A stretch of DNA of 64,000 bases from contig CM056567.1 in the NCBI GenBank assembly GCA_029721515.1, positions 22,056,731 through 22,120,730 on the forward strand, in the 5' to 3' direction. The notes below the pieces were generated by a model. It was not told the origin of the DNA. It worked only from the letters and a program-made list of their open reading frames with translations, and did not search any database. This stretch comes from Synanceia verrucosa. Its lineage: Eukaryota; Chordata; Actinopteri; Perciformes; Synanceiidae. The position numbers and the translations under genes are program-made. Numbering within the stretch: position 1 is the first letter of the stretch; each line of letters begins with the position of its first letter. Shown in pieces: positions 1 to 10,995 of the stretch.

Positions 1-2
1 TG

Positions 3-605
3 GACCTTCGCTATGACACTCCAGAGCCCTACTCTGAGCAGGACCTGTGGGACTGGTTGAGGAACACCACGGACTTGCAGGACTCGCGGCCGCGGGCTAA
101 ACGGCGGCCAATGGTTAAGACAGGGAAGTTCAAGAAGATGTTCGGCTGGGGGGACTTCCACTCTAACATCAAGACGGTCAAACTCAATCTGCTGATCACT
201 GGTAAGATCGTGGATCATGGCAACGGCACCTTCAGTGTCTACTTCCGTCACAACTCCACAGGCCAGGGCAACGTGTCCGTCAGCTTGGTCCCTCCAACCA
301 AGATAGTGGAGTTTGATGTGGCAGCGCAGCAGTCGGTCATCGATGCCAAGGACTCAAAGTCCTTCAACTGTCGCATAGAGTACGAAAAGGTGGAGAAGGG
401 TGCCAAGAACACACTCTGCAACTTCGACCCATCCAAGACCTGCTACCAGGAACAGACCCAGAGCCACGTCTCTTGGCTCTGCTCCAAACCTTTTAAAGTC
501 ATCTGCATCTTCATTTCCTTCTACAGCACCGACTACAAACTGGTGCAGAAAGTTTGCCCAGACTATAACTACCACAGTGACACTCCCTACTTCCCCTCCG
601 GCTGA
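3..605 (+). CDS. nxph1: Neurexophilin-1, C-terminal 200 residues (last coding exon, partial)
   Basis: The frame opens at base 3, has no start codon in the window and ends at TGA 603-605, giving 200 residues. The family is about 270 residues, so roughly 70 N-terminal residues (signal peptide and variable region) lie upstream. Neurexophilins are secreted neuropeptide-like glycoproteins that bind the LNS2 domain of alpha-neurexins at synapses. Visible here are a basic cleavage-type site (RAKRR), N-glycosylation sequons (NTT, NGT, NST, NVS) and the six-cysteine C-terminal domain (NCR, LCN, TCY, LCS, ICI, VCP). The ending DTPYFPSG and the segment PPTKIVEFD resemble NXPH1 as recalled, rather than NXPH2. 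The reading frame is intact. Certainty is high for the family and good for the paralogue. Confidence 0.96.
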   Translation, partial: DLRYDTPEPYSEQDLWDWLRNTTDLQDSRPRAKRRPMVKTGKFKKMFGWGDFHSNIKTVKLNLLITGKIVDHGNGTFSVYFRHNSTGQGNVSVSLVPPTKIVEFDVAAQQSVIDAKDSKSFNCRIEYEKVEKGAKNTLCNFDPSKTCYQEQTQSHVSWLCSKPFKVICIFISFYSTDYKLVQKVCPDYNYHSDTPYFPSG

Positions 606-1840
606 TGATCCCGTACACTCACATACAGAAAAGGGGATGAATGGAGCACAGACTGGGGCTTCTACCCATCCCAGAGAAATGTGTGTGTGTTAGTCGTACT
701 GTCACTAAAAATGTTCACACCAGAGAGTCTGCCCTTCAAACTGTTTTCCCAATTTAATGTTTTGAATTTTGCAAAGAGAGCAGTTAGTTTAACAGTTTAA
801 AGGTGGTATATAGGACTGTAATGTGCTTGAAAATGGCCTGAAAAACTCTTTGATTAAAAGTTTGTTCAATTTTGTTCCTGAATTATGTTTATCATATGTA
901 ATGTCCGTTTGGGATTGTGATTACTATTAAACCTTACCCTTTGTTGTTTGCTTTGTTTAGTTCACACTTCTTTTCAAACTATATGTTAATAACTTTGTTT
1001 TCATATTTTAGCATCATGTCGTATACAAGTCATTCATTCTCTGGACAACACCATACGGACTGTTTGCCTCTGCTGTGCTATTTACGCGCTGCAGTTTATC
1101 CCGCATAACTGGAAAACAAAAACAACTCCTCATTTAAAAATAATTAAAAAAAAATCTGCAAACATTTTTTTTACAAAACTTGCAAGACAGCTGAAGAGGA
1201 CAGTGAAGATTCAAATGATGAGTATAATGCTTTTATCAGTGTGAGGTCTTCTTACCTATGTAGGGGTGAGCTGGTGTTTTGCAGTCGTCTCCTTCAGGTT
1301 CAGAGAGAAAATGTGAATTTGCTCAGATACTCTAATTCTGTCATTCTTCAGCTGGCAGTGTTCCTGCTTGTGCAGCTAAATGTTGAGCTTGATGGCCTCA
1401 TTCTCAGCTGATTGAATGTCTGATTACCTGATTGATTGATCAATGGGTCGTTCGGGGGGGATGGGGCTTGCTCATTGTCACTTAATATATCAAATGTAAT
1501 GTATTGAATTCTATATCTTAGAACCTAATTTGTATGAATTTGGTTTGTATTGTACATAGTTTATCCCACTTGCGCTGCTTCTGTACATGCCCCCATGAGC
1601 TGTGTGTTTCCCCCTTACTGGCTAAGTCCTCTTGTTCACTTCATTTATGCTCGTTCTTGGTTCCTCTAACAAAGAAAATGATGTTGCTGCCCTAGATGTG
1701 AATTTCTTGAAATCAGCAATCCTGTACAGAAGCTGTAAAACTGACTAAATATATTAAAAATATTCATTGAAATTTTCTTTATGGGGGTTGGAGATGTATA
1801 TATGAATTAAAGAACACAATAAATTTTATCAGTTGAATGT
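606..1840 (+). other. nxph1: nxph1 3' UTR
   Basis: This stretch follows the nxph1 stop codon and has no coding signal. It is AT-rich and ends just after a canonical poly(A) signal. Possible upstream alternative signals include ATTAAA at 853-858, so shorter transcripts are possible. Two Pumilio-type words lie near the distal end (separate entry). The exact cleavage site is inferred. Confidence 0.75.
1551..1802 (+). promoter_or_regulatory. Two Pumilio response element matches in the nxph1 3' UTR
   Basis: TGTACATA at 1551-1558 and TGTATATA at 1795-1802 both match the established PUM recognition word TGTANATA. They lie on the sense strand in the distal UTR, within 270 bases of the poly(A) signal. 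Such words also occur by chance in AT-rich DNA, so function is inference. Confidence 0.35.
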
Positions 1841-1862
1841 TGTGTGTGGTCTTTCTGTGTTT
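1818..1862 (+). terminator. nxph1: Poly(A) signal and GU-rich downstream element of nxph1
   Basis: AATAAA at 1818-1823 is followed within 10-40 bases by a run rich in TG and GT (about 1837-1862). This is the standard layout of a vertebrate cleavage and polyadenylation site. It is the best candidate for the end of the nxph1 transcript. Confidence 0.75.
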
Positions 1863-2901
1863 AGACTTGGTGAAATGTCACTTAAATGTTTGCACCTGCT
1901 GCAACACCAGGCTCCTTTGTGTAGTGATACAATGAATTACAGGTAGCACCATGTTCCTAACAGACAGAGAGTTATGCAGCGCAAAGTTTCTCCACTGTGT
2001 TGGTTATGCATTAGGCTTCTTCAAATGTTATCACTGAATGGCCCATGTTAAGTAATAAAAACCTAAAGCACAATCATTTCCTAAACCTAACCAAGAATTT
2101 TGACAAACTAGACACACAGACAAACTAGAAGGAACAAGGAACATTTGACAGGATGCAAGGACAGGCGATTTGGGGCAGATGGCCAGTTTTATCTCTGTGA
2201 CAGCAAACTGTAAACCATACTGAGCATCCTGAGGCAAAAACAAAACAAAACAAACAAACAAAAAGAAAATTCATCATCTTCATATTCAGCCTCACAATAT
2301 ACCCAACCACTGACTGACACAGAGTATTGGCATTGGACCTACAGTACTTGTGTGCTATATTATCATTCAATACGAATGGAATTGGGAAAGTGGGGATAGT
2401 GGGACAAACCTTAATATGGAATACATAAACAGAGCAGAGATGACAGTCTATAAACAATAACCTGGCATTAACCACTTCTGTCTTTTTGAACTGTTTTTGC
2501 TCTTTTTCCTATTCCACAGATTCACACCATAAAGCAGTAAGCACCCCTCAAACTTACCTACACACACACACACGGTATCATAATGATATTATACAATGAC
2601 ATTGTGATGGATATTACTAATAGATAATGTCACACAAATAAAACCCAAGTTGTAATAATTCACAGGTTTCCTTGAAGCAAACACTTCCAAAGTTGTCCTC
2701 GTTAAAATCTCATACCAACAGTTCCAATTCTTATGACACCTCAGTATGAGATCATAGCAATGAAGACAACCAAATGCAGCTAATACATGCTGCTAACACT
2801 CGTTACACAGAAATGCTGACAAAGGTTGGAAACCATTCTGGATCTACAGTCATGCAACATGATAGCCTTCAATTATGCAGCTAGTCAAAGCTAGTTGTAT
2901 A
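1841..2901. other. Intergenic, no gene seen
   Basis: AT-rich DNA downstream of nxph1. The only structure seen is a short CA run near 2563-2574 and an A-rich, C-interrupted tract near 2235-2270. The open frames here are short and show no family resemblance. Confidence 0.6.
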
Positions 2902-3468
2902 TGGAAGTAGATCTGTGTCATCTGATTTAGAATTTGAATTTCTAAAGGTGATTTTTTCAATATTAAAATCAAACTATGAATTTCAAAACCATTAAATTTC
3001 TATCACACATTTTTTTATTTCTGACTTTTATTTTTTTCTCAATGATAAAATAAATTCAGTGTAAAAGAATCCAGTGTCTCTAAATATTCAGGTTTTGAAA
3101 TTCAGAGTTAAAAAAATCAGCATCAAAAAAATCAACTGCAAGAAATTCAGTGTAAAAAGACACTGAGACAACATTCGGGTAACAGGGAGAAGCAGTCAAT
3201 ACGTGGCTCTGTCATCCAATGTCCAGCTGAATTTTTTATGTTGATCTTTTTTACAATGAATATTTTTTCATTGAAATTTTTAAAAACTGAATTTTGAGAC
3301 TGTGAGACTTTTTACACTGAGTTTATTTTATTATTGAGACAAAAAAATAAAATAAATTAAAAACACATGCTAGAAAGGTTTTGAAATTCAAGGTCTGATT
3401 TTGATACCAAAAAAAAAGCATCAGCTAAAAATTTAAATTCAAAATAAGATGGCACAGATATACTTCCA
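2902..3468. mobile_element. TA-flanked hairpin MITE (Tc1/mariner-type target)
   Basis: The two ends are inverted copies. The left end TGGAAGTAGATCTGTGTCAT matches the reverse complement of the right end (TGGAAGTATATCTGTGCCAT), and similarity continues imperfectly for about 100 bases, down to a shared GAATTTCAAAACC word. Each end is bordered by TA (2900-2901 and 3469-3470), a TA target duplication. The interior is very AT-rich and has no coding frame. A non-autonomous element of about 567 bp is the best reading. Confidence 0.7.
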
Positions 3469-3659
3469 TAGCTGAATTCACTGGTATAATTTCACCACTA
3501 TATAAAAGTGTGTTTTTCTTGAGGCTGAAGAGATGTCAGACTCCATATTTCTCATGTGTATAGTGTACAAACAGAGTGTATATGTAAACAGTCTGTGGAA
3601 AGCATCACAATGCCTTCATAGTAAAAGGAGCCCAGAACACATAAGCTGTGCTTTACTAT

Positions 3660-4050
3660 GATTACTCCTTGGAGCTCCTTCTGATTTCACACCATGTGTG
3701 ATCGAGCAGATTTCCTAATAATCGAGTGTGCCAGAAAGTTGGACACATAGAGGTGAACTTGTATTTCAGTCCCTGAGAGATGTGGAGATTGGGATGCAGG
3801 ACTGATAGCGTCTGTTCTGGGACTTCACAGTGGCACCTGCCATCGAATCCTCCGACTCGGCAGTTAGGATCAGCAGTCGGCTTTAAACAGATTAGGGGCT
3901 CTAGGGGAGGGAAATCCGCTGCTTTTAGCTGGCTCACAACTTATCAGTAATTAAAGTGGATGCCAGGTTTGTGTGTTCATTGGCGGTCCGCAGGGTGCTT
4001 TTATAGCTGTCCTCATTAAGGAGCTGCCTTCAAAAGTTTGCCCTCAATGC
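3660..4050. other. Candidate conserved non-coding block
   Basis: Compared with its surroundings this stretch has balanced base composition, no repeat signature and no simple repeats. It carries a 91-codon open frame on the minus strand (3662-3937) with five cysteines and no recognised domain, so coding is doubtful. The texture resembles conserved regulatory DNA, which is expected in the desert beside NXPH1. Conservation could not be tested. Confidence 0.25.
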
Positions 4051-4539
4051 TCACTTCTAACAAGCCAGCAGGGATTTCATTGTATATGGCTAAATACCAT
4101 CAATATACCAGCAAATATATAACAAAAAATGCCTGTTTTTTTTTTTTTTTTTTTAAAGAAATATGTATTTTACTTTAACCTTACAGCAACACTATACCTA
4201 GACACTGGCACAGTGGAAGTGCTTTGATATGGTTTCCATGCAGACCAATTAAGGATTTTTATACATCACATAGACATAGAATTTTCAATTATGCACGACT
4301 AAATAAAGATGTACCACAGCTGAAAGAATGGCTGTGAAATGAAGGAAATGGTGTCTAGACAGTATGATAGAAATAACAGAATGGCTATTATGTTTTATCC
4401 AATAAACACATTTACAAATTAAATGTATTGCCATATAACAAATATAGCCTTTATTCTACCACACACACTGTAGAATTGTCTCATCATGTCTGTCAAGTTA
4501 AGTCATCTTTTTTGTTTACTTTCAGTCATATATATACGT

Positions 4540-4850
4540 AGGGTCGCAGGGGGTCTGGAGCCTATCCCAGCTGTCTTAGGGTGAAAGGCAGGGTACACCC
4601 TGGACAAGTCTCCAGTTTATCACAGGACACATAGAGACAGACAACCACTACGGTCAATTTAAATTAGCCAATTAACCCCATCCTTATGTTTTTGGATGGT
4701 GGGAGGAAGCCGGAGTACCAGAGAGAACCCACGCAGACATGGGGAGAACATGCAAACTCAACACAGAAAGGCCCCTGGCCCGGGATTTGAACCCAGTACC
4801 TTCTTGCTGTGAGGCCACAGTGCTAACCACTACACCACCGTGCTGCCCAC
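4540..4850 (-). repeat. V-SINE (DANA/Mermaid-like) copy, minus orientation
   Basis: Read on the minus strand this begins with the tRNA-like head (GGGCAGCACGGTGGTGTAGT), continues through a B-box-like GGTTCAAATCCC and the strongly conserved central domain around ATGTTCTCCCCATGTCTGCG. It then has the tail half that mentions a dot-like CTGGGATAGGCTCCAG word. The order head, centre, tail matches the V-SINE superfamily known in fish. Other copies or pieces are at 33351-33600, 42858-42965 and 61424-61503. Confidence 0.8.
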
Positions 4851-4879
4851 ACTGGGACTAATCATTGTATTTTTGCACA

Positions 4880-5030
4880 TGAACTGGGCAGCAGCAGCTC
4901 AACCTGTAGGGACTTTGGCTGGAAACCAGAGGGTCACTGGTTCAAGTCCAGGTAGGAGGAAGTCCTGAACTCCCAACTGCTTGGATACAGGGCAGCCCCC
5001 TTGCCCTGACACCCCTCCTCTAATGCATGT
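4880..5030 (+). repeat. tRNA-derived SINE
   Basis: A tRNA-like head is visible: an A-box-like stretch near 4892-4910 and the B box GGTTCAAGTCC at 4939-4949, preceded by a GGAAACCAGAGGGTCAC stretch that is found in a similar form at 16499-16520. Both copies end with an AATGCAT word. The internal RNA polymerase III promoter suggests a SINE, not a working tRNA, because no complete cloverleaf forms. Confidence 0.55.
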
Positions 5031-6696
5031 TTGTGTTTTAGTTTATCTTAAACACATATCAGTATCACACTCTGCTTGACAGTAGAGTGTGCTGCATAAT
5101 GAGTCAGTTTTACATTGGCACACCAGTTGGTGCTCCTGTTGGTGTCTCTCTTTTTAATGTACAGGACAGGGTTGCTGGTGTTGCAAGGCTGGCTGCCAGA
5201 GAGCCAGCAGGCCTGGACAACAGCAACCTGAGCTCACTGTATCTCCTTGTCATTGGGTCTTTCTCATGTACTACCTGAATCCATTAACAGCTGTGAATCC
5301 AAGCTGACAACAGCCCTCCACAAGGACAAATTACCTCCAAACATCTGCATATTTTATATTGTAAGTGTTAAGTGGAGTTATTGTGAGGGGTTATTGCTTT
5401 AAGCCTTGAACTCTTAACTGACAGCCATACCAAACCTAACAAAATCACAAAAATGTCCACCAGATCTAACACTGAACATTTGAGAACAGGATTTTTTGTG
5501 TCACACCACGTTGTTACCGTGAAGCATTTAGTCCAGAAAATAATATATAATGACAAAACAATTTGGTGGAAAAATAGGAAATCACTGCTGACTTAAAATG
5601 ATGACATAACTAAGTGAAATATGTAAGTAAACAACATCACACACCTCACTAATAACATCCACATTCATTTGTACATAAAAATGTCTCAGATGATGTTATG
5701 CACTAATGCACAACATGAATGTTCAAGAGAGAAGCTGAGTTTATCCACTATAAAATGTAACTATACAAGTCAGAAGACTGCATATAATTTGCTATTCAAT
5801 GAATATAACCCACTCTCAAATTACTAGTTATGTAATTGACCCTTTTTCCATTTGCCTAATCTATTGATCTGACAAAATACATGTTTTGCTACATTCCAGT
5901 CACATGACTTCATCATCAGTGACGACAAGTAAGAGATACAATATTCTAACCCCCTTCCTCTCCACTTAGCAACATAAAATATTAACTCATGTCCACATTT
6001 CCCTACAAAGGATGAGCCCCACTCAACTGTGTGATGGATGCCTGTAATAACTGCAGATCTGTTATGCAGCCTGGTGTTCTTGTGGTCATGATAAGGTTTA
6101 TTCCCATGAGAAGGCATATCTGTGAAATCAGGTCATCAGAACAATGAGTTTGGGATCCTGCCCACATTAAGCCATCCTTGCCAAGCCCATCCTGACCTAA
6201 ACCACGCTTTTGCCCAAACAGAATTTACGGTATAATCAAAAGCGGAATGGAAAAGGACCTCGCGTGCCTCTGGGATATTTTTCCATTAACCATTTTGACA
6301 CATGACTGACTGTGGGGGATTATTGGTTTTTGAAGAACTATTAACAGCTGTACATTTGCATTTTAATACAGTTCTCCTCAACTTACTAATGCAATTTGCT
6401 TCTCAGCTTTGTTGCCACCTCGTTCCTTCCGCATTTCAGACTAACTGCAAAAAAGCCCTGCAGCTTTAATCATTTTAATTGCCATTAAATAATTTTCTTA
6501 TTAATCACTTTTGAATCTTCCCAATTAGACACTGAACATTTCAACTCTCCTCCAAACTATTTCTCATCACTTCCTACAATTTTTTTGACGATCCACATGT
6601 TAAGACAGGCTTATCTTAGCTCTGACAAGATATTTACTTCATTAAAAGTTTATTCTCTAGGCTTGTTTTAATGTTTTTTTAAGAAACTGAGAGAAT
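5031..6696. other. Intergenic, no gene seen
   Basis: Unique-looking AT-rich DNA. The stretch 6120-6460 is less AT-rich and could be a conserved element, but no motif decides this. Short open frames at 5087-5278 and on the minus strand at 5824-6117 show no family resemblance. Confidence 0.5.
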
Positions 6697-7164
6697 TTAA
6701 CTCATTGTGTGCCAGCCCTTTTCTAAAACAGAAAGTGCCTTGTGCCAGCATTTTTAGCCATTTTGAGTCATATTTCAAGACCCACAGAATATTTTGTACT
6801 ATGTCTCTGAAAACACTGAATAGCTCAAATGAAAGAAGAGACTCTATTTCATCGTGAAAAAATGTTTGTTTTTATCTTGTTCAATTCTTGTTTTATCAGA
6901 GGTAGAGTAGAGGACACTTTCACCAAAATCACCAATTTTTGTCCAGATTCTGTTTTACTCTCTGGTCTCGATCGTCTCCACTTCCTGCTTTGATCTCTGT
7001 GGCGTATAACGTCTATCTCCTGACTACAATTCCCAGAAGCCCCATTTACTCACAGGCTGTGTGAGAACGCACTCTAATGCCAGCTGCTGAAAAATCACTT
7101 TGACGTAGCATTGTATTTAAAATTTATATAACTAGGCGTACCTCAGTGGCACTCAAAGAGTTAA
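6697..7164 (+). mobile_element. TTAA-flanked MITE, copy A
   Basis: The element lies between TTAA at 6697-6700 and TTAA at 7161-7164. The right end GGCACTCAAAGAG is the inverted complement of CTCTTTGAGTGCC, and the left end (CTCATTGTGTGCC) is a decayed match. TTAA duplication and a terminal repeat of this type are hallmarks of piggyBac-like elements. There is no coding capacity. It is the longest copy in the window and serves as the reference for copies B to G. Confidence 0.7.
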
Positions 7165-7919
7165 GGAACAGGAAGACTCGAAATGAAACAATAATTCCAG
7201 GACGTCTCCAAGAGGGGCATCGAAATTCAATAGTGCTAAACTAAGCTCAATATAACCAATTTAATGACAGAAATATTGATAAAATAATAACTCATATTTC
7301 CAGTTTCTGCGCTCTGTCCCTGGCTGGTTTTGTTGTATTGGAAAAGGTTCTCCGAAGTGTCTGTTAGTCTGTTTGATAGACCTCCCTGAAGGAAATCACT
7401 CCACTGTAATTCAGACATCCCTACAGAGAGACAAATATCTGTAGCTCTGTGTTTTCCTTTGCATCTGTCATATCTGTTCTCAGCAGGAGACTGTCCACCT
7501 TCTTTCTTTAGCAGAACACATTAGTCACTGAGCAAGAACATGACGCATGAGTCTTGGCGTGACATTTTCAAAGGGCAAAAGTAAACGGAAGGTGTGCTTT
7601 TTAGTTCTACTTTCTGACATTTTGTGGATTGGAAGAGCATTTTGTACCAACAAATAATTTGATAAAGTAAGTCTGGAAGCTAATTTTCCTTGGAAACTTT
7701 TTTGCCAGTGACAAACACTGTAGAAAAACATTGGTATATAGTAGCATCAGCTTTGTTTTTTAGTGTCTTCCGTGAGCATTATGTGATCAGCGTAAATACA
7801 TTGCTTCCATGGATTGCATATTTGCTCTGTCCTCATTTATTTCAATTAAAATCCACACTGTGGTATCTGGTTTTAGCTGACATCCAGGCCTGAGTTCTCC
7901 TTTTTCAACTTTAACCATG
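7165..7919. other. Intergenic between two MITE copies
   Basis: No gene or repeat is recognised. Short open frames on both strands (7236-7418, 7525-7731, 7690-7893) overlap each other and look like chance. Confidence 0.5.
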
Positions 7920-8320
7920 AAGCTCACTGAGCGCCAGCCGTTTTATACTGTATATCAGAAAATGCATTTTTGCCCATTTTGAGTCATCTTTCAAGACCAA
8001 CAGAATATTTTGTACTATGTCTCTGAAAACACTGAATAGCTCAAATGAAAGAAGAGACTCTCTATTTCATCATGAAAATAGTGTTTGTTTTTACCTTGTT
8101 CCATTCTTGTTTTATCAGAGGTAGAGTCGAGGACACTTTCACCAAAATCAACACTTTTTGTTCAGAATCTGTTCTGTTCCCTAATCTCAATCATCTTTAC
8201 TTCCTGCTCTCATCCCTGCGGTGTATACTGTCTCTTTATGTTCTGACTACATATCCCAGAAGTCCCAAAATACTCTCAGGGTGCATGAGAGTACCAGCCT
8301 CTGAAAAATCACTTGGAATT
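7920..8320 (+). mobile_element. TTAA-family MITE, copy B (right end lost)
   Basis: It matches copy A through the shared words CTGAATAGCTCAAATGAAAG, CTTGTTTTATCAGAGGTAGA and CACTTTCACCAAAATCA. The left terminus is decayed (CTCACTGAGCGCC) and similarity stops after AAAAATCACTT near 8313, without the right terminal repeat. The open frame at 8045-8374 lies inside the repeat and is not a gene. Confidence 0.7.
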
Positions 8321-10831
8321 TACAATAGGCTATCTGGCAATTATTTACAATTTAAGAGTGTAATAATTGGTTAAAATGACAAAAAATCCAGACAAAATTT
8401 AAACATGTTAAAGTTTAAATTTGAAAGGGCACTATAGTATAGTATACAAAATGTTTCCAGGTCTTCCAGCTTGTAGATGGAAATACTTCTGGCAACGTTG
8501 CGGCAAGCGTTGTCGTGTGGGCGGAGCCTCAGTTCAGTGTGGTACTAATTTCTAATAAAGCACCTTCTATAAAGAGGTGTAACCAATGGTTGATGAAACA
8601 TGAACAAATGTGTCATAGGTAGATAAGTGATAACTCAATAAATATTAAGTCATGTCTATGACTTAACCAGTTCACTTGTCTTGATTCAGCCATGAATCTG
8701 CTTGGACTTGGACTTTTCTAGCACAAAGGCACTTTTGAGTACTTTGTCAGTTTATATTCTTGTCTAGCAGATCTTATCACCCCAACGATGCAAGATGCAA
8801 TTCCAAAATTATGATTTATAAATTTATACCTCTGAGTGTGTTGCTGAAAAAAAAATACCAATTATTATTTCACATATCAAAATCACTCTTATTGTATCTT
8901 TTTTCTTATATATGCTTTGAATTGACATCATTCTGCGAACCCCTGATCTGATAAAAAACTGTCAAATATATATCCAGATATACATTATAATTAATCTGAA
9001 ATACACAGTTGTCTCCATACCTTAGCCTGAAATAGTGGAATCATAACTGGAAGTTTCTTTTGGTTTGAATAATGCTGGAACAGTGGAATCCATGATGTGA
9101 TAATTCAAGAGGATTACCACTTCCATCCCAAGCGCTGAACACCTTACAGTACCTATTATGTTTTGACATAATCATTCTACATACCATATGATGACCATAT
9201 TATAGAGGCACATTAATGTGAATCACCTGAATTAATGCATCATGAGTAACTTTATCAAACTTATCACCGTTTCCCACCCCCATTCCCAAATTCCATTAGA
9301 GCTACATCAGTGAGTCTGAAATGACACAGAGATAAAGGTTACCCTCATAGTTAATGATATACTTTACCCAAGAGACTGACGAGTGCTTTCAAGACAGCTA
9401 TAAGGGCATCTCAATGGGTGTTTGTTATCCTTATTAAAAGTTCAATAACACTATGGAAAACAATTTAATTAATACTGATTGTGTCTGAAAGAGCACTGCC
9501 TCAGGGCCTCAGAAAATGTCTCATGAAACATGAAGCATTTTAATCTGGGAGAATTAATTACCTGCTGAAGTACACACCCTCTTTGCCACATCCCTTCCAG
9601 GCCTTATCTTTGTGACCTTTTCCTTTCTCCTCCTCTTCTTCTTTATTTAAACACACTTCCTGCCGTTACTACTGCAAACTGTGCCTCTTTAGGCCAATAA
9701 ACTTTCTGGCTGATGAACTCGGCGTAAGCACGAGTATCAGGCTCTATTGGCAGGGGGTTAATAGAGTCGAGTGCAGAGCAGGTCACTTTCTCCACACATC
9801 AATATGACCTCAAGGGTTAGGCTTAAGTGTGTGGTAATAGAGGGGGATTATACATATGTGCTATGGAGATACCACAGAAGAGAGAAAGCAATTTTTCCAT
9901 ACTTGTACTGAAATACCATTAAATTAAAGCTGAGTTAATTATCTGCTGAGCCCATAAAAAGATAAATGATGCAGCACTCACAATCACGGCAAAATTTTCT
10001 GCCTGCAGACGTAACAGCTGCAAAAGAGACATTTAAATACAGCAATATCTTGAAATGGAAATGCTTGACAATAGCTACCATTTAAATCTCCTATATGGAT
10101 CAGTTATAAGTATTAGTTGATTGTTGTGAAATAAATGGTCTTACCATATTATTGTTAGTTATTAAGTAATTGACCCCTCATTCATACAAAGAGAGACCTG
10201 TTTTGGACAGACATACAAATGAGATGACAATACATAGAACAATACCGTAGAGTGTGAAATGAAAGGGGACTAAAAGAAGACTAAAAATAAGAGTATTGTT
10301 CCAAACATGCTTGTCCCAGTACCCTTAAAGTAAGTTTAAAATAATCAAGTGGGATCAAGCTGGGCAACTTCAGATCCTGCTTTAGTGAGTTCCAGGTTGG
10401 AGGTGCAACTAAAAAATTGCCTTTTTGCAGAGTTTTGTACGTACTGAGGGGACGCTGAAGGTGACAAAGTCCTGAGACTGTAAGTTATGACAACCTAGTG
10501 ATGTGTGATGCCACTGATTTCATTTCTGATTCATTACGAAGTAAAATCAGGCTGGTATCAACGATAGTGATCTGACTCTTAGTGAGTTGGGCTTCATATT
10601 GAATACAATACACTGGATGGACTGCTGATTGTTATTGTTTAATTATGAAAAATTAAAGAATTAAAAGATGAAAAGTTGCATGTTAATTGCCTATCTTAAG
10701 AAGCTTGTCTGAACATTTTAACACAGTCAACATTCCCATTTTGTTCTCTAGTAGCATGTTAATCACATCATTAGGATTATTATTTACTTAAACATCAACA
10801 TTTTAATATGAGAATCAATTCTAGAACACAT
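8321..10831. other. Gene-free stretch, mostly unique
   Basis: No coding family, tRNA or obvious transposon was seen. A balanced-composition block at about 9530-9790 (separate entry) stands out. The rest is AT-rich. Confidence 0.5.
9530..9790. other. Candidate conserved non-coding block
   Basis: Complex, non-repetitive sequence containing homeodomain-type words (GAATTAATTACC near 9550) followed by a pyrimidine-rich stretch and a GC-balanced segment near 9690-9785. It lies in the presumed nxph1 desert. This is a texture-based guess only. Confidence 0.22.
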
Positions 10832-10995
10832 ACACTCCTGCTCAAAATCTTAAAACCAGGTGAAGAATTGCAAGAATTTACATTCTGCACTGTTGGCATT
10901 TCAGAAGGTTCTAAGTAGTGCTTCAAAATGCAAAACGAAGAAATGGGAGTGAGACAAAAATCAGCTGATCAAAAGTTTAAGACCACGGCCTTTAA
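10832..10995. mobile_element. Tc1/mariner-like terminal fragment
   Basis: The paired words CTGCTCAAAATCTTAAAACC near 10848 and CTGATCAAAAGTTTAAGACC near 10964, with a CACTGTTGGCATTTCAGAAG stretch between them, resemble the terminal region of a fish Tc1-type element as recalled. No transposase and no matching opposite terminus were found nearby, so this is a solo end or deletion product. Confidence 0.45.

Noticed and set aside
3662..3937. 91-codon cysteine-containing minus-strand frame as a gene
   Set aside because: No signal peptide, no recognised domain and no supporting splice or poly(A) context. Better kept as part of a possible non-coding block.
4880..4960. Functional tRNA gene
   Set aside because: The A and B boxes are present but the arms do not pair, and a related copy at 16470 shows it is a SINE head.
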